The notes beneath the pieces were generated by a model. That model made no database searches and was not told the DNA's origin. It saw only the letters and a list, made by a program, of their open reading frames with translations. The position numbers were made by a program, and so were the translations under genes. This document shows, one piece after another, positions 17,511 to 26,307 of a stretch of DNA of 35,796 nt (position 1 is the first letter of the stretch; each line of letters opens with the position of its first letter). Source of the stretch: Paracoccaceae bacterium (GTDB lineage: Bacteria > Pseudomonadota > Alphaproteobacteria > Rhodobacterales > Rhodobacteraceae); assembly GCA_003354145.1 (NCBI GenBank), contig PIVL01000009.1, positions 1 through 35,796 on the forward strand. Reading direction: 5' to 3'.

Positions 17511-19021
17511 TGTCTGATCTAAACTCGAACGTTGCGGACTTGTCTGGCTACCTGGCCCGTTTTGCCCGTGATGGCGTTATGAACCATATCGGGGGCAAAG
17601 CCTGCCCTGCCCTGTCCGGGTCAACTTTTGATAATGCATCACCCGTGGATGAAAGCCATATTTGCGTCGTCGCGCGCAGCGATGGTGCCGACGTTGACGC
17701 CGCGGCTCGGGCCGCCAAAGCTGCCTTTGGCGCCTGGCGTGATATGGACGGGACCGAGCGTAAAAAAATCCTGCACCGCATTGCCGACGGCATTGTGGAA
17801 CGCGCCAACGAAATTGCGCTTTGCGAATGCTGGGACACCGGTCAGGCACTGCGATTCATGTCCAAAGCCGCCTTGCGTGCCGCTGATAATTTTCGTTTTT
17901 TCGCCGACAAAGCACCATCGGCCCGCGATGGGCAGATGCTGCCATCGCAGACCCTGATGAACGTCACCACGCGGCAGCCAATCGGACCTGTCGGCATCAT
18001 CACGCCGTGGAATACACCGTTTATGCTTAGCACCTGGAAAATCGCGCCTGCATTGGCCGCAGGCTGCACCGTGGTGCATAAACCGGCGGAATTCTCACCA
18101 GTGACGGCCAGTATTCTGATGGAAATCGCCGAAGATGCCGGACTGCCCGCAGGGGTTTGGAATCTGGTTAATGGTCTGGGTGAAGAGGCTGGCAAGGCGT
18201 TGACCGAACACCCAGATATCAAGGCAATCGCCTTTGTTGGTGAGAGCAAAACCGGCTCTATGATCATGAAACAGGGCGCGGACACCCTGAAACGCGTGCA
18301 TTTTGAACTTGGCGGCAAAAACCCGGTTATTGTCTTTGACGATGCCGATCTTGATCGGGCGCTGGATGCGGCAATTTTTATGATCTACTCACTGAACGGC
18401 GAACGCTGCACCTCTTCGTCACGCCTGCTGGTGCAGTCCACAATTGCCGAAGAATTCCTAGCCAAATTGACCAAACGCGTGAACAACATCCGTGTGGGTC
18501 ACCCGCTGGACCCAAAAACCGAGATCGGGCCACTGATCCACAAAACCCATTTTGACAAAGTCACCAGCTATTTCGACCTCGCCCGTTCCGAAGGCGCCAG
18601 CATCGCTGCTGGTGGCAAACGCGTCGGTGACAAAGGCTGGTTCGTTGCCCCAACCCTGTTCACTGGCGCCAGCAACGACATGGCGATCGCGCAGCAAGAG
18701 ATATTTGGACCGGTGTTGACCGCCATGACTTTTGAAACCGAAGACGAGGCGTTATGCATCGCCAATGACTCACCTTACGGGCTAACTGGCTATGTCTGGA
18801 CCAACGATCTGACCCGCGCGATGCGATTTACCGATGCGCTTGAGGCTGGGATGATCTGGGTGAATTCCGAAAACGTCCGCCATCTGCCGACGCCGTTCGG
18901 CGGCGTAAAGGCCAGCGGCATAGGCCGCGATGGCGGCGATTGGTCGTTTGATTTTTACATGGAACAAAAGCACATTGGCTTTGCCACCGGGCAGCACAAA
19001 ATTCCCCGGCTTGGTGCCTGA
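17510..19021 (+). CDS. hpaE: 5-carboxymethyl-2-hydroxymuconate semialdehyde dehydrogenase
   Basis: Aldehyde dehydrogenase superfamily enzyme that oxidises the ring-cleavage product CHMS to 5-carboxymethyl-2-hydroxymuconate with NAD+. In 503 residues it has the oxyanion Asn168 (TPWNTPF), general base Glu266 (FELGGKNP) and nucleophile Cys300 (NGERCTSSSR). The FGPVLTAM segment and the C-terminal PFGGVKASGIGRDGG are typical of the HpaE subgroup. It overlaps hpaF by one base. The role is assigned from the neighbouring hpa genes as well as the sequence. Confidence 0.95.
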   Translation: MSDLNSNVADLSGYLARFARDGVMNHIGGKACPALSGSTFDNASPVDESHICVVARSDGADVDAAARAAKAAFGAWRDMDGTERKKILHRIADGIVERANEIALCECWDTGQALRFMSKAALRAADNFRFFADKAPSARDGQMLPSQTLMNVTTRQPIGPVGIITPWNTPFMLSTWKIAPALAAGCTVVHKPAEFSPVTASILMEIAEDAGLPAGVWNLVNGLGEEAGKALTEHPDIKAIAFVGESKTGSMIMKQGADTLKRVHFELGGKNPVIVFDDADLDRALDAAIFMIYSLNGERCTSSSRLLVQSTIAEEFLAKLTKRVNNIRVGHPLDPKTEIGPLIHKTHFDKVTSYFDLARSEGASIAAGGKRVGDKGWFVAPTLFTGASNDMAIAQQEIFGPVLTAMTFETEDEALCIANDSPYGLTGYVWTNDLTRAMRFTDALEAGMIWVNSENVRHLPTPFGGVKASGIGRDGGDWSFDFYMEQKHIGFATGQHKIPRLGA

Positions 19022-19080
19022 CGCCCGAACCTTGAACCCATACTTTGGAAACGCGCGCAACTCCGAAGGAGACCCTTTAA

Positions 19081-20061
19081 ATGCCCGTCCCTGCTTCAAA
19101 CTTATACCCGCCCTTCAATATCGTGCGCCTAAGCCACGTCGAATACTGCGTCACCGACCTTGCTGCGTCACGGGCGTTTTATGTGGACACATTAGGACTT
19201 CAGGTTACGGATGAGGACGATACCCGCATCTATTTGCGTGCAATGGAGGAACGCGGACATCATTGCATAACATTGGTAAAGGCCGACAAACCCGAAGTTT
19301 CGGTGCTGGGCCTCAAGGTATTTGACGAGCCTGATCTGGACAAGGCACAGGCGTTTTTTGCGGGACGTGGCCTGCCCACCGAATGGGTAGACCGCCCATT
19401 TATGGGCCGTACTCTGCGCACCCGTGATCCGTGGGGCATTCCGCTTGAGTTTTATGTTCAGATGGATCGCCTGCCACCAATCCATCAGCAATATAAGCTC
19501 TATAACGGCGTCAAACCTTTGCGCATTGACCATTTCAATATGTTCAGTTCGGATGTGGATGCCTCTGTCGCGTTCTACAACGACATCGGCTTTCGTGTGA
19601 CTGAATATACCGAAGATGACGAAAGTGGGAAAATCTGGGCCGCGTGGATGCACCGCAAAGGCGGTGTGCATGACGTGGCATTCACCAATGGTTTGGGCCC
19701 ACGCCTGCATCACACGGCGTTTTGGGTGCCGACACCGCTGAACATCATTGATTTGCTCGATCTGATGTCGACAACCGGATACCTGGGCAACATCGAGCGT
19801 GGCCCCGGCCGACACGGCATATCAAACGCCTTTTTCCTTTATGTTCTCGATCCGGATGGCCATCGGATCGAGATCTATTGTTCCGATTATCAAACTGTTG
19901 ATCCAGATCTTGAACCGATCCGCTGGGCGCTGGACGACCCACAGCGCCAGACGTTGTGGGGGGCTCCTGCTCCGCGCAGCTGGTTTGAAAACGGATCGAC
20001 TTTTGCCGACGTAGAGCCTATTCCTTCGCAGCTGACTGCTCAGCCGATTATCGCCCCATAA
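19081..20061 (+). CDS. hpaD: 3,4-dihydroxyphenylacetate 2,3-dioxygenase
   Basis: Type I (vicinal-oxygen-chelate fold) extradiol dioxygenase that opens homoprotocatechuate next to its hydroxyl groups, giving 5-carboxymethyl-2-hydroxymuconate semialdehyde. The 326-residue protein has two repeated betabetabeta modules. The 2-His-1-Glu metal site is His151 (RIDHFNMF), His210 or 211 (RLHHTAFW) and Glu264 (HRIEIYCSDY), close to the spacing in the Brevibacterium and Arthrobacter enzymes. This is not the type II (LigB-like) HpaD of E. coli. Fe or Mn cannot be told from the sequence. The ATG at 19081 has AGGAG upstream. It follows hpaE by 59 bases. Confidence 0.93.
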   Translation: MPVPASNLYPPFNIVRLSHVEYCVTDLAASRAFYVDTLGLQVTDEDDTRIYLRAMEERGHHCITLVKADKPEVSVLGLKVFDEPDLDKAQAFFAGRGLPTEWVDRPFMGRTLRTRDPWGIPLEFYVQMDRLPPIHQQYKLYNGVKPLRIDHFNMFSSDVDASVAFYNDIGFRVTEYTEDDESGKIWAAWMHRKGGVHDVAFTNGLGPRLHHTAFWVPTPLNIIDLLDLMSTTGYLGNIERGPGRHGISNAFFLYVLDPDGHRIEIYCSDYQTVDPDLEPIRWALDDPQRQTLWGAPAPRSWFENGSTFADVEPIPSQLTAQPIIAP

Positions 20062-20073
20062 GGATACCAAAAA

Positions 20074-21489
20074 ATGAAATGGGATGAATTTGGCCCCTGG
20101 GGTCATCGCGCCGCTGATTGGGCCGTCGATTACCACCGCAATATCCGCGATCTGCCTGTTAGGGCGCAGACGCAACCCGGCGACATACTGAACGCTTTGC
20201 CGCTGTCGCCGCCTGAACATGCCGAACCGCTTGAGGATATGTTCAACGATTTTGAGACTATCATCATGCCAGGCATGACCCATTGGCAGCACCCCAAATT
20301 CTTTGCCTATTTCCCAACCAATGCCACGCCTGCGTCGGTTTTGGCCGAGTATCTGGTCACCAATCTGACGGCGCAATGCATGTTGTGGCAGACTTCTCCT
20401 GCTGCAACGGAATTGGAAACCCGCGTGCTGGACTGGTTGCGTCAGGGCATGGGCCTGCCAAAAGGGTTTCACGGTGTCATTCAGGACAGCGCCAGCGGAG
20501 CCACGTTAGCCGCCGTAATGACCATGCGAGAACGCGCCCTGAACTGGCGCGGAAACAAAGACGGACTGGCCGGGCAAAAGACGCTGCGCATTTATGCGTC
20601 AAGCGAAGTTCATACCTCGATTGACCGTGCAATCTGGATCACTGGAATTGGCGAGTCCAATCTGGTGCGCATCCCAATTCAGGGACCTAACCGAGCCATG
20701 GACCCTGTGGCACTTGAGGCCGCGATCCGCGCAGATATTGCTGCAGGTATGGTTCCGGCAGGTGTGATTGCCTGTGTCGGTGGAACGGGGACGGGTGCAA
20801 CCGATGACATTGCAGCGGTATCCAAGGTCGCCAAAACCCACGACCTTTACCTGCATGTTGATGCGGCTTGGGCCGGCAATGCGATGGTCTGCCCAGAGTT
20901 CCGCGATATCTGGGCTGGGGCAGAGGACGCAGATTCCATCGTATTCAACCCTTACAAATGGATCGGTGGACAGTTCGATGGCTCGGTGCATTTCATTCGC
21001 TCACCCGAAGATCTGACCCGCACGCTGGCGATCCAACCAGAGTACCTGAAAACGCACGGCAAAGACGGCGTCATCAACTATTCGGAATGGTCCGTACCTT
21101 TGGGGCGTCGTTTCCGGGCGCTGAAACTGTGGTTCCTGATCCGCGCCTATGGGCTGGAAGGGCTGCGCAAGCACATCCGCGATAACGTGAAATGGTCACA
21201 AGACCTTTGCGCGCGCCTTGCTGATACATCCAATTTCCAGATTGTGACCCAGCCAATGTGGTCGCTATTCACTTTTCGCTATGCGCCCGCTGGCGCCACC
21301 GATCTGGACGAGTTGAATCAACGACTTGTTGATACAATCAACGATGACGGGCGCATCTACATCACGCAAACACGCGTTGATGGCGATCTGGCGATCCGCT
21401 TTCAGGTTGGCCAGACCGAAACCACTGAACAGGATGTCAAAGATGCCTATGACGTCATCATTGAAATTGCCAAAGGACTGCCCGTATGA
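20074..21489 (+). CDS. PLP-dependent aromatic-amino-acid decarboxylase-like protein
   Basis: Group II PLP decarboxylase of 471 residues, closely resembling animal and plant DOPA/tyrosine decarboxylases along its whole length (GMTHWQHPKFFAYFPTNAT, SPAATELETRVLDWL, PLGRRFRALKLWF). PLP Lys295 and Asp263 (HVDAAWAG) are present. His180 (SSEVHTSIDRA) and Tyr324 (PEYLKTH), which in this family favour decarboxylation over aldehyde synthesis, are kept. The usual NPHKW is NPYKW here (Tyr294), an odd change beside the PLP lysine. The gene has its own ribosome site 12 bases after hpaD and overlaps hpaG (ATGA), so it belongs to the operon. It probably converts an aromatic amino acid such as DOPA or tyrosine to the amine; the substrate is inferred. 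Confidence 0.87.
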   Translation: MKWDEFGPWGHRAADWAVDYHRNIRDLPVRAQTQPGDILNALPLSPPEHAEPLEDMFNDFETIIMPGMTHWQHPKFFAYFPTNATPASVLAEYLVTNLTAQCMLWQTSPAATELETRVLDWLRQGMGLPKGFHGVIQDSASGATLAAVMTMRERALNWRGNKDGLAGQKTLRIYASSEVHTSIDRAIWITGIGESNLVRIPIQGPNRAMDPVALEAAIRADIAAGMVPAGVIACVGGTGTGATDDIAAVSKVAKTHDLYLHVDAAWAGNAMVCPEFRDIWAGAEDADSIVFNPYKWIGGQFDGSVHFIRSPEDLTRTLAIQPEYLKTHGKDGVINYSEWSVPLGRRFRALKLWFLIRAYGLEGLRKHIRDNVKWSQDLCARLADTSNFQIVTQPMWSLFTFRYAPAGATDLDELNQRLVDTINDDGRIYITQTRVDGDLAIRFQVGQTETTEQDVKDAYDVIIEIAKGLPV

Positions 21490-22346
21490 GCCGCTTTGCA
21501 ACGTACTCCGCCAATGGCGAAACCTTTTACGGCGCAGTTACTGACGCAGGCATGATCGCGCTGTCCGCCGATTTCCCCGACTGGCCAACTCTGCGCGAAG
21601 TTATCGCAGCGGACGGGTTGCACGCGCTTGCGACTGCCGCAGCTGAGCTGTCGGTTACCCATCCGACCGGCAGTTTCACCTTTGAAATCCCAATTCCAGC
21701 ACCCGAGAAAATAATCTGCGTTGGTGTCAATTACCCGGCTCGTAATGACGAATATAATGACGGCTCGGACGCACCTGCCAACATGTCACTGTTTGTGCGC
21801 TTTCCCGGGTCCTTCACCGGCCACGACCAGCCGCTGATCCGCCCCAAAGCCTCTGATAAGCTCGACTATGAAGGCGAAGTTGTTGTTATTATTGGCAAAG
21901 GTGGGCGACACATTGCGCAAGATGATGCACTGGACCATATTGCCGCGCTAAGCATCTGCAACGAAGGCACCCTGCGCGATTGGGTGCGTCACGCCAAGTT
22001 CAACGTCACCCAAGGCAAAAATTTCGACCAGTCCGGGTCGATCGGTCCGTGGATCGTGCCCTATACCCACGCGGCACAAATCACCGACATTCACCTGCAA
22101 ACCCGTGTCAACGGCGATGTCCGTCAGGATGATCGCACAGGGCGCATGTTATTTCCCGTGGCGCGTCAGATCGCCTATATCTCGACCTTTACCACACTGG
22201 TTCCGGGCGACATTATCGTCACCGGCACCCCCACAGGTGCGGGTGCACGGTTCGACCCACCACGGTTCCTGAAACCCGGCGACGTGATCGAGGTCGAGGT
22301 CGAAGGCGTCGGCACCCTGTGTAACACGGTCAAAGACGAATCATGA
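21486..22346 (+). CDS. hpaG: Fumarylacetoacetate hydrolase-fold decarboxylase/isomerase (HpaG-like)
   Basis: Expected to decarboxylate 5-oxopent-3-ene-1,2,5-tricarboxylate and isomerise the product to 2-oxohept-3-enedioate. The 286-residue protein has an N-terminal extension and a single FAH domain: IICVGVNYPARNDEY, DYEGEVVVIIGKGGRHI with metal-binding acids, GPWIVPYTH and GTPTGAGARFDPPRFLKPGDVIEVEVEGVGTL. E. coli HpaG is a fused pair of two such domains, so this single-domain form must do both steps or share with another protein. Overlap with both neighbours (ATGA each) supports the pathway assignment. Confidence 0.88.
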   Translation: MSRFATYSANGETFYGAVTDAGMIALSADFPDWPTLREVIAADGLHALATAAAELSVTHPTGSFTFEIPIPAPEKIICVGVNYPARNDEYNDGSDAPANMSLFVRFPGSFTGHDQPLIRPKASDKLDYEGEVVVIIGKGGRHIAQDDALDHIAALSICNEGTLRDWVRHAKFNVTQGKNFDQSGSIGPWIVPYTHAAQITDIHLQTRVNGDVRQDDRTGRMLFPVARQIAYISTFTTLVPGDIIVTGTPTGAGARFDPPRFLKPGDVIEVEVEGVGTLCNTVKDES

Positions 22347-23143
22347 CGCCTGATCAGATCACCACCGCGTCCAAAACGCTGTTCGACGCCGACCAGACAG
22401 GACAGCAAATCAATCTGTTGTCGTTGCACTTTCCCGGCATGACGATGGATGACGCCTATGCTGTTCAGGCAGCGCTGATAGCGCAACATATTGCTGCGGG
22501 GCGAAAACAAATCGGTTGGAAAATCGGCCTGACCAGCCGCGCCATGCAGGACGCGCTGAAAATCGAAACGCCAGATAGCGGCGTGTTGCTGGACAATATG
22601 CTGTTTGAAAATGCCAGCACGATTCCGGTAGGTCATTTCATCCAACCCCGTGTCGAGGCCGAGATTGCCTTTGTGATGCGCGATACCCTTGCCGGTTCCG
22701 AATGCACCCGTGACGACGTGATTGCCGCAACGGATTATGTCGCGCCCTCACTGGAACTGCTGGACACCCGAATTTTGCGCAGCGATCCAAAAACTGGCCA
22801 ACCGCGTGTCATCACCGATACCATTTCTGACAATGCGGCCAATGCAGGCATTGTTCTGGGGGATGAGAAACACGCGATTGACGCCCATGATCTGCGTTGG
22901 GTCGGGGCGATTGTCAGCCGTAATGATATTGTCGAAGAAACCGGACTTGGGGCCGGGGTGTTGAATGATCCGATCACGTCGGTATTGTGGCTCGCTCGGC
23001 GAATGGCCGATTATGGACAATCAATCAAACCCGGAGATATCATCCTGTCAGGGTCATTCATTCGTCCGATCGAGGCCCCATCGGGGTCTGACTTTCACGC
23101 AGATTTTGGCCCGTTCGGGTCAGTTCAGATCACATTCGACTAA
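22343..23143 (+). CDS. hpaH: 2-oxo-hept-3-ene-1,7-dioate hydratase
   Basis: Hydrates 2-oxohept-3-ene-1,7-dioate to 4-hydroxy-2-oxoheptanedioate; metal-dependent, FAH-like fold. The 266 residues are the family length. Signatures are GRKQIGWKIGLTSRAMQ, IQPRVEAEIAFVM with metal-binding Glu residues, ALELLDTRI-type APSLELLDTRIL, and the C-terminal GDIILSGSFIRPIEAPSGSDFHADFGPFGSV. It overlaps hpaG by four bases and is followed 10 bases later by hpaI. Confidence 0.95.
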   Translation: MTPDQITTASKTLFDADQTGQQINLLSLHFPGMTMDDAYAVQAALIAQHIAAGRKQIGWKIGLTSRAMQDALKIETPDSGVLLDNMLFENASTIPVGHFIQPRVEAEIAFVMRDTLAGSECTRDDVIAATDYVAPSLELLDTRILRSDPKTGQPRVITDTISDNAANAGIVLGDEKHAIDAHDLRWVGAIVSRNDIVEETGLGAGVLNDPITSVLWLARRMADYGQSIKPGDIILSGSFIRPIEAPSGSDFHADFGPFGSVQITFD

Positions 23144-23153
23144 AGGAAATACC

Positions 23154-23918
23154 ATGCCAGCTCCGACAAACAAATTTAAGCAACGCATGCAGAATGGCGA
23201 TATGCTGTTTGGCTGCTGGCTAAGCCTTGCCGATATTGGTGCCGCTGAAATCATGGGGACGATGGGCTTTGACTGGCTGCTGATCGACGGCGAGCATTCG
23301 CCAAATGACATTAGATCAATGCGTGAACAGTTGATCGCGCTGCAATCAAGCGATTCCTGCGCCCTTGTCCGGGTTCCGGTTGGCGATTCGCGCATCATCA
23401 AACAAGTGCTGGATATAGGTGCGCAAACCATCCTTGTGCCAATGGTTGAAAGCGCCGAACAAGCACGCGAACTGGTGCGCGCCGTGCGTTATCCACCCAA
23501 CGGCATACGCGGCGTTGGTGCGGCCGCAACGCGCGCCTCGCGCTTCGCCTGGCATGAAAACTATGTCCAGACGGCAGACGAACAAATCTGCCTGCTGGTT
23601 CAGATCGAAAGCAAAGCTGGCGTTGCGGCGCTTGATGAAATTTTGGCGGTAGAAGGCATTGATGGAACGTTTATCGGCCCGGCGGATTTGTCTGCCGATC
23701 TTGGGTTTGCCGGACAACCTGACAGCCCAGAGGTGCAAAAGGTCATAGCAGAGGTGCTGCGTAAGACTGCCGCTTCTGGCAAACTTGCTGGTATCATGTC
23801 ACTGGGAGACGGCACGCAGCAGTATATCGACGACGGAGCCCGGATGATTGCGGCGGCCATAGATGTTGTTCTGCTTAAGCGGGCCGCGACGGAAACCGTA
23901 AACCGCTGGATTCGTTGA
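23154..23918 (+). CDS. hpaI: 4-hydroxy-2-oxoheptanedioate aldolase
   Basis: Class II (metal-dependent) aldolase that splits 4-hydroxy-2-oxoheptanedioate to pyruvate and succinate semialdehyde. From the ATG at 23154 it is 254 residues. His48, Arg73, Glu152 and Asp178 correspond, at a steady offset of three, to His45, Arg70, Glu149 and Asp175 of E. coli HpaI. The frame is open upstream to 22965 inside hpaH, but GGAAA seven bases before 23154 and the family N-terminus support this start. A succinate semialdehyde dehydrogenase to finish the route is not in the window. Confidence 0.94.
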   Translation: MPAPTNKFKQRMQNGDMLFGCWLSLADIGAAEIMGTMGFDWLLIDGEHSPNDIRSMREQLIALQSSDSCALVRVPVGDSRIIKQVLDIGAQTILVPMVESAEQARELVRAVRYPPNGIRGVGAAATRASRFAWHENYVQTADEQICLLVQIESKAGVAALDEILAVEGIDGTFIGPADLSADLGFAGQPDSPEVQKVIAEVLRKTAASGKLAGIMSLGDGTQQYIDDGARMIAAAIDVVLLKRAATETVNRWIR

Positions 23919-23922
23919 CACG

Positions 23923-25095
23923 ATGCAAATCGGACTGATTCTGCTTTGCTTGGCCTATGTGCTAAGCCAGTTTTTCCGCGCCTTCCTGGCAGTTCTTTCC
24001 GAAGTTCTGAAGCAGGATATAGGTACGCGTCCCGAAGATCTGGCGTTTGCGTCAGGACTTTGGTTCCTGTCTTTTGCAGCAATGCAATTGCCTGTGGGCT
24101 GGGCGCTTGACCGAATCGGACCAAGGCTAACCTCCTCGGTTCTGCTGCTGATCGGAGGCGCTGGAGGGGCCGCATTGTTCGCTCTGGCCACCACTCCTGC
24201 GCAGATCAACGTCGCCATGTTGCTGATAGGCGTAGGTTGTTCACCTGTTCTGATGGCGTCTTACTATATCTTTGCACTTGAATACCCGCCGGTGAAATTC
24301 GCCACGCTAGCGGCCTTGATGCTTGGCGTTGGATCGGTGGGCAATCTTGTTGCCTCCTATCCGACTGCATTGGCGGCAGACTTAATCGGCTGGCGCGGAA
24401 CGCTTGCCGGGTTGGCAGTGCTGTCGGCATTGGTGGCAATGGGGTTATTTTTCACCGTGCGTGATCCGGCACCCGTTGAGGGTAGCAAAAAGGGATCGCT
24501 ATTTGATTTGCTGAAAATGCCGGCTATCTGGGCCATTCTGCCGTTGATGTTCGTGAATTACGCCCCGGCTGGGGCCGTGCGCGGGCTTTGGATCGGGCCC
24601 TACCTATCGGATATGTTCGGGCTGACCACGGCGCAGATTGGCCAGGCCACGCTGGTTATGGGTGCAGCGATGATTGTCGGCACGCTGACCTATGGACCGC
24701 TTGACCGAATACTGGGCACTCGCAAGTGGCTTGTGTTCGGAGGCAACGCTCTTGTTGTGCTGACCTTGCTGTTTCTGATCGTAACCCCGGCCAACAGCGT
24801 CGTTGTCGCCGTCGGATTGTTCGCCTGTCTTGGGTTTCTTGGGGCATCATTTCCTGTGATAATCGCCCATGGCCGCAGCTTTATCCCACCGCATTTGGTT
24901 GGACGCGGCGTGACATTGATGAACCTGTTTGGCATCGGCGGCGTTGGCGTGATGCAAATCATGTCCGGTCGCATCAGTGAACACATGGCTGACGGACCAC
25001 CAGCAGCATCCTATCAGGCGATATTCGGCTTTTTTGCTGCTGCATTGGTCATTGGCTTGATCATCTATCTGTTCAGCCGCGACAGCCTGGACTGA
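23923..25095 (+). CDS. MFS transporter
   Basis: Major facilitator protein of 390 residues with about twelve hydrophobic spans. A motif-A-like loop, GWALDRIGPR, follows the second span. It starts four bases after hpaI, so it is very likely in the same operon, and import of an aromatic acid or amine is the natural guess. It is not obviously the HpaX permease family, and substrate specificity cannot be read from the sequence. Confidence 0.86.
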   Translation: MQIGLILLCLAYVLSQFFRAFLAVLSEVLKQDIGTRPEDLAFASGLWFLSFAAMQLPVGWALDRIGPRLTSSVLLLIGGAGGAALFALATTPAQINVAMLLIGVGCSPVLMASYYIFALEYPPVKFATLAALMLGVGSVGNLVASYPTALAADLIGWRGTLAGLAVLSALVAMGLFFTVRDPAPVEGSKKGSLFDLLKMPAIWAILPLMFVNYAPAGAVRGLWIGPYLSDMFGLTTAQIGQATLVMGAAMIVGTLTYGPLDRILGTRKWLVFGGNALVVLTLLFLIVTPANSVVVAVGLFACLGFLGASFPVIIAHGRSFIPPHLVGRGVTLMNLFGIGGVGVMQIMSGRISEHMADGPPAASYQAIFGFFAAALVIGLIIYLFSRDSLD

Positions 25096-25182
25096 ACAGG
25101 GTCTTTAACCTTGTCGATAATAAGGATAAGAGACCACAGCCGGTGACATCATCGGCAACCTATCTGTATCTGGAGAATGAAC

Positions 25183-26205
25183 ATGGGCTATCGTGTCGTT
25201 GTCGTCGGCGCCACAGGCAGTGTGGGCCGCGAATTGCTGAACATACTGGACGAACGTCAATTCCCTGTGGACGAGATTGTCGCATTGGCATCACGTCGGT
25301 CGTTGGGAAGCGAAGTCAGCTTTGGCGAAAAGACGCTTAAAACGAAGGATCTGGATACGTTCGATTTCACCGGATGGGACATTGCCCTGTTTGCCATCGG
25401 CTCGGACGCCACAAAAATATTTGCCCCACTTGCGGCAAAGGCCGGGTGTATCGTCATCGATAACAGCTCGCTTTACCGGTATGATCCGGATGTGCCGCTG
25501 ATCGTGCCCGAAGTGAACCCCGAAGCGATTGTCGGTTATTCCAAGAAAAATATCATCGCCAACCCAAACTGTTCCACTGCACAGATGGTTGTCGCACTAA
25601 AGCCGCTGCATGACCGCGCCCGGATCAAACGGGTGGTGGTCAGCACCTATCAGTCTGTTTCCGGTGCTGGCAGCGAAGGCATCAACGAACTTTGGGATCA
25701 GACCAAGTCAATCTACAATCCAACCGATGATAAGCCAGCCACGATATTCACCAAGCAAATTGCGTTCAACGTGATTCCACATATTGATGTGTTCATGGAA
25801 GACGGGACCACCAAAGAAGAGTGGAAAATGGTCGCCGAAACCAAGAAGATCATTGATACCTCGATCAAAGTAACCGCAACGTGCGTGCGGGTACCTGTAT
25901 TTGTTGGTCATTCCGAGGCCGTAAATATCGAATTCGAAGAGTTTCTCGACGAAGATGAGGCCCGTGACATCCTGCGTGAAGCGCCGGGGATCATGGTGAT
26001 CGATAAACGCGAGGACGGTGGTTACGTGACGCCGGTCGAATGTGTCGGAGATTTCGCCACATTTATCAGTCGTATCCGACAGGATTCAACGATTGAGAAC
26101 GGCCTGAACCTTTGGTGCGTCTCTGACAATCTGCGCAAAGGCGCGGCGCTGAATGCGGTTCAGATTGCTGAAACCCTGGGCAAGCGGGTGCTGAAAAAGG
26201 GCTAA
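25183..26205 (+). CDS. asd: Aspartate-semialdehyde dehydrogenase
   Basis: Reduces aspartyl phosphate to aspartate semialdehyde, the branch point to lysine, diaminopimelate, threonine and methionine. The 340-residue protein has the NADP motif VVVVGATGSVGRELL at the start, the nucleophile Cys130 (NPNCSTAQM), and the SVSGAG segment. Two ATGs lie six bases apart (25177 and 25183); GGAG at 25172-25175 is better spaced for 25183. It ends just before a strong terminator and is about 90 bases after the MFS gene, so it probably has its own promoter. Confidence 0.96.
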   Translation: MGYRVVVVGATGSVGRELLNILDERQFPVDEIVALASRRSLGSEVSFGEKTLKTKDLDTFDFTGWDIALFAIGSDATKIFAPLAAKAGCIVIDNSSLYRYDPDVPLIVPEVNPEAIVGYSKKNIIANPNCSTAQMVVALKPLHDRARIKRVVVSTYQSVSGAGSEGINELWDQTKSIYNPTDDKPATIFTKQIAFNVIPHIDVFMEDGTTKEEWKMVAETKKIIDTSIKVTATCVRVPVFVGHSEAVNIEFEEFLDEDEARDILREAPGIMVIDKREDGGYVTPVECVGDFATFISRIRQDSTIENGLNLWCVSDNLRKGAALNAVQIAETLGKRVLKKG

Positions 26206-26229
26206 AATAGCCGCCCATTAGATTTTTTT

Positions 26230-26262
26230 AGGGGCTCAGATTTTCTGAGCCCCTTGTCTTTT
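26230..26262 (+). terminator. Rho-independent terminator after asd
   Basis: A perfect nine-pair stem, GGGGCTCAG (26231-26239) with CTGAGCCCC (26245-26253), extendable by one A-T pair. It has a five-base loop and is followed by TTGTCTTTT. A run of T also precedes the stem on the other side. It is 25 bases past the asd stop and shields the DUF4139 gene from read-through. Confidence 0.93.
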
Positions 26263-26307
26263 AGTGCCCCGATTGCAATCATGAAGTGCAATTGATGGAG
26301 ATGTTAA

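Noticed and set aside
22965-23153. Upstream extension of hpaI
   Set aside because: It overlaps the conserved 3' end of hpaH, and the ATG at 23154 has a good ribosome site and the family N-terminus.
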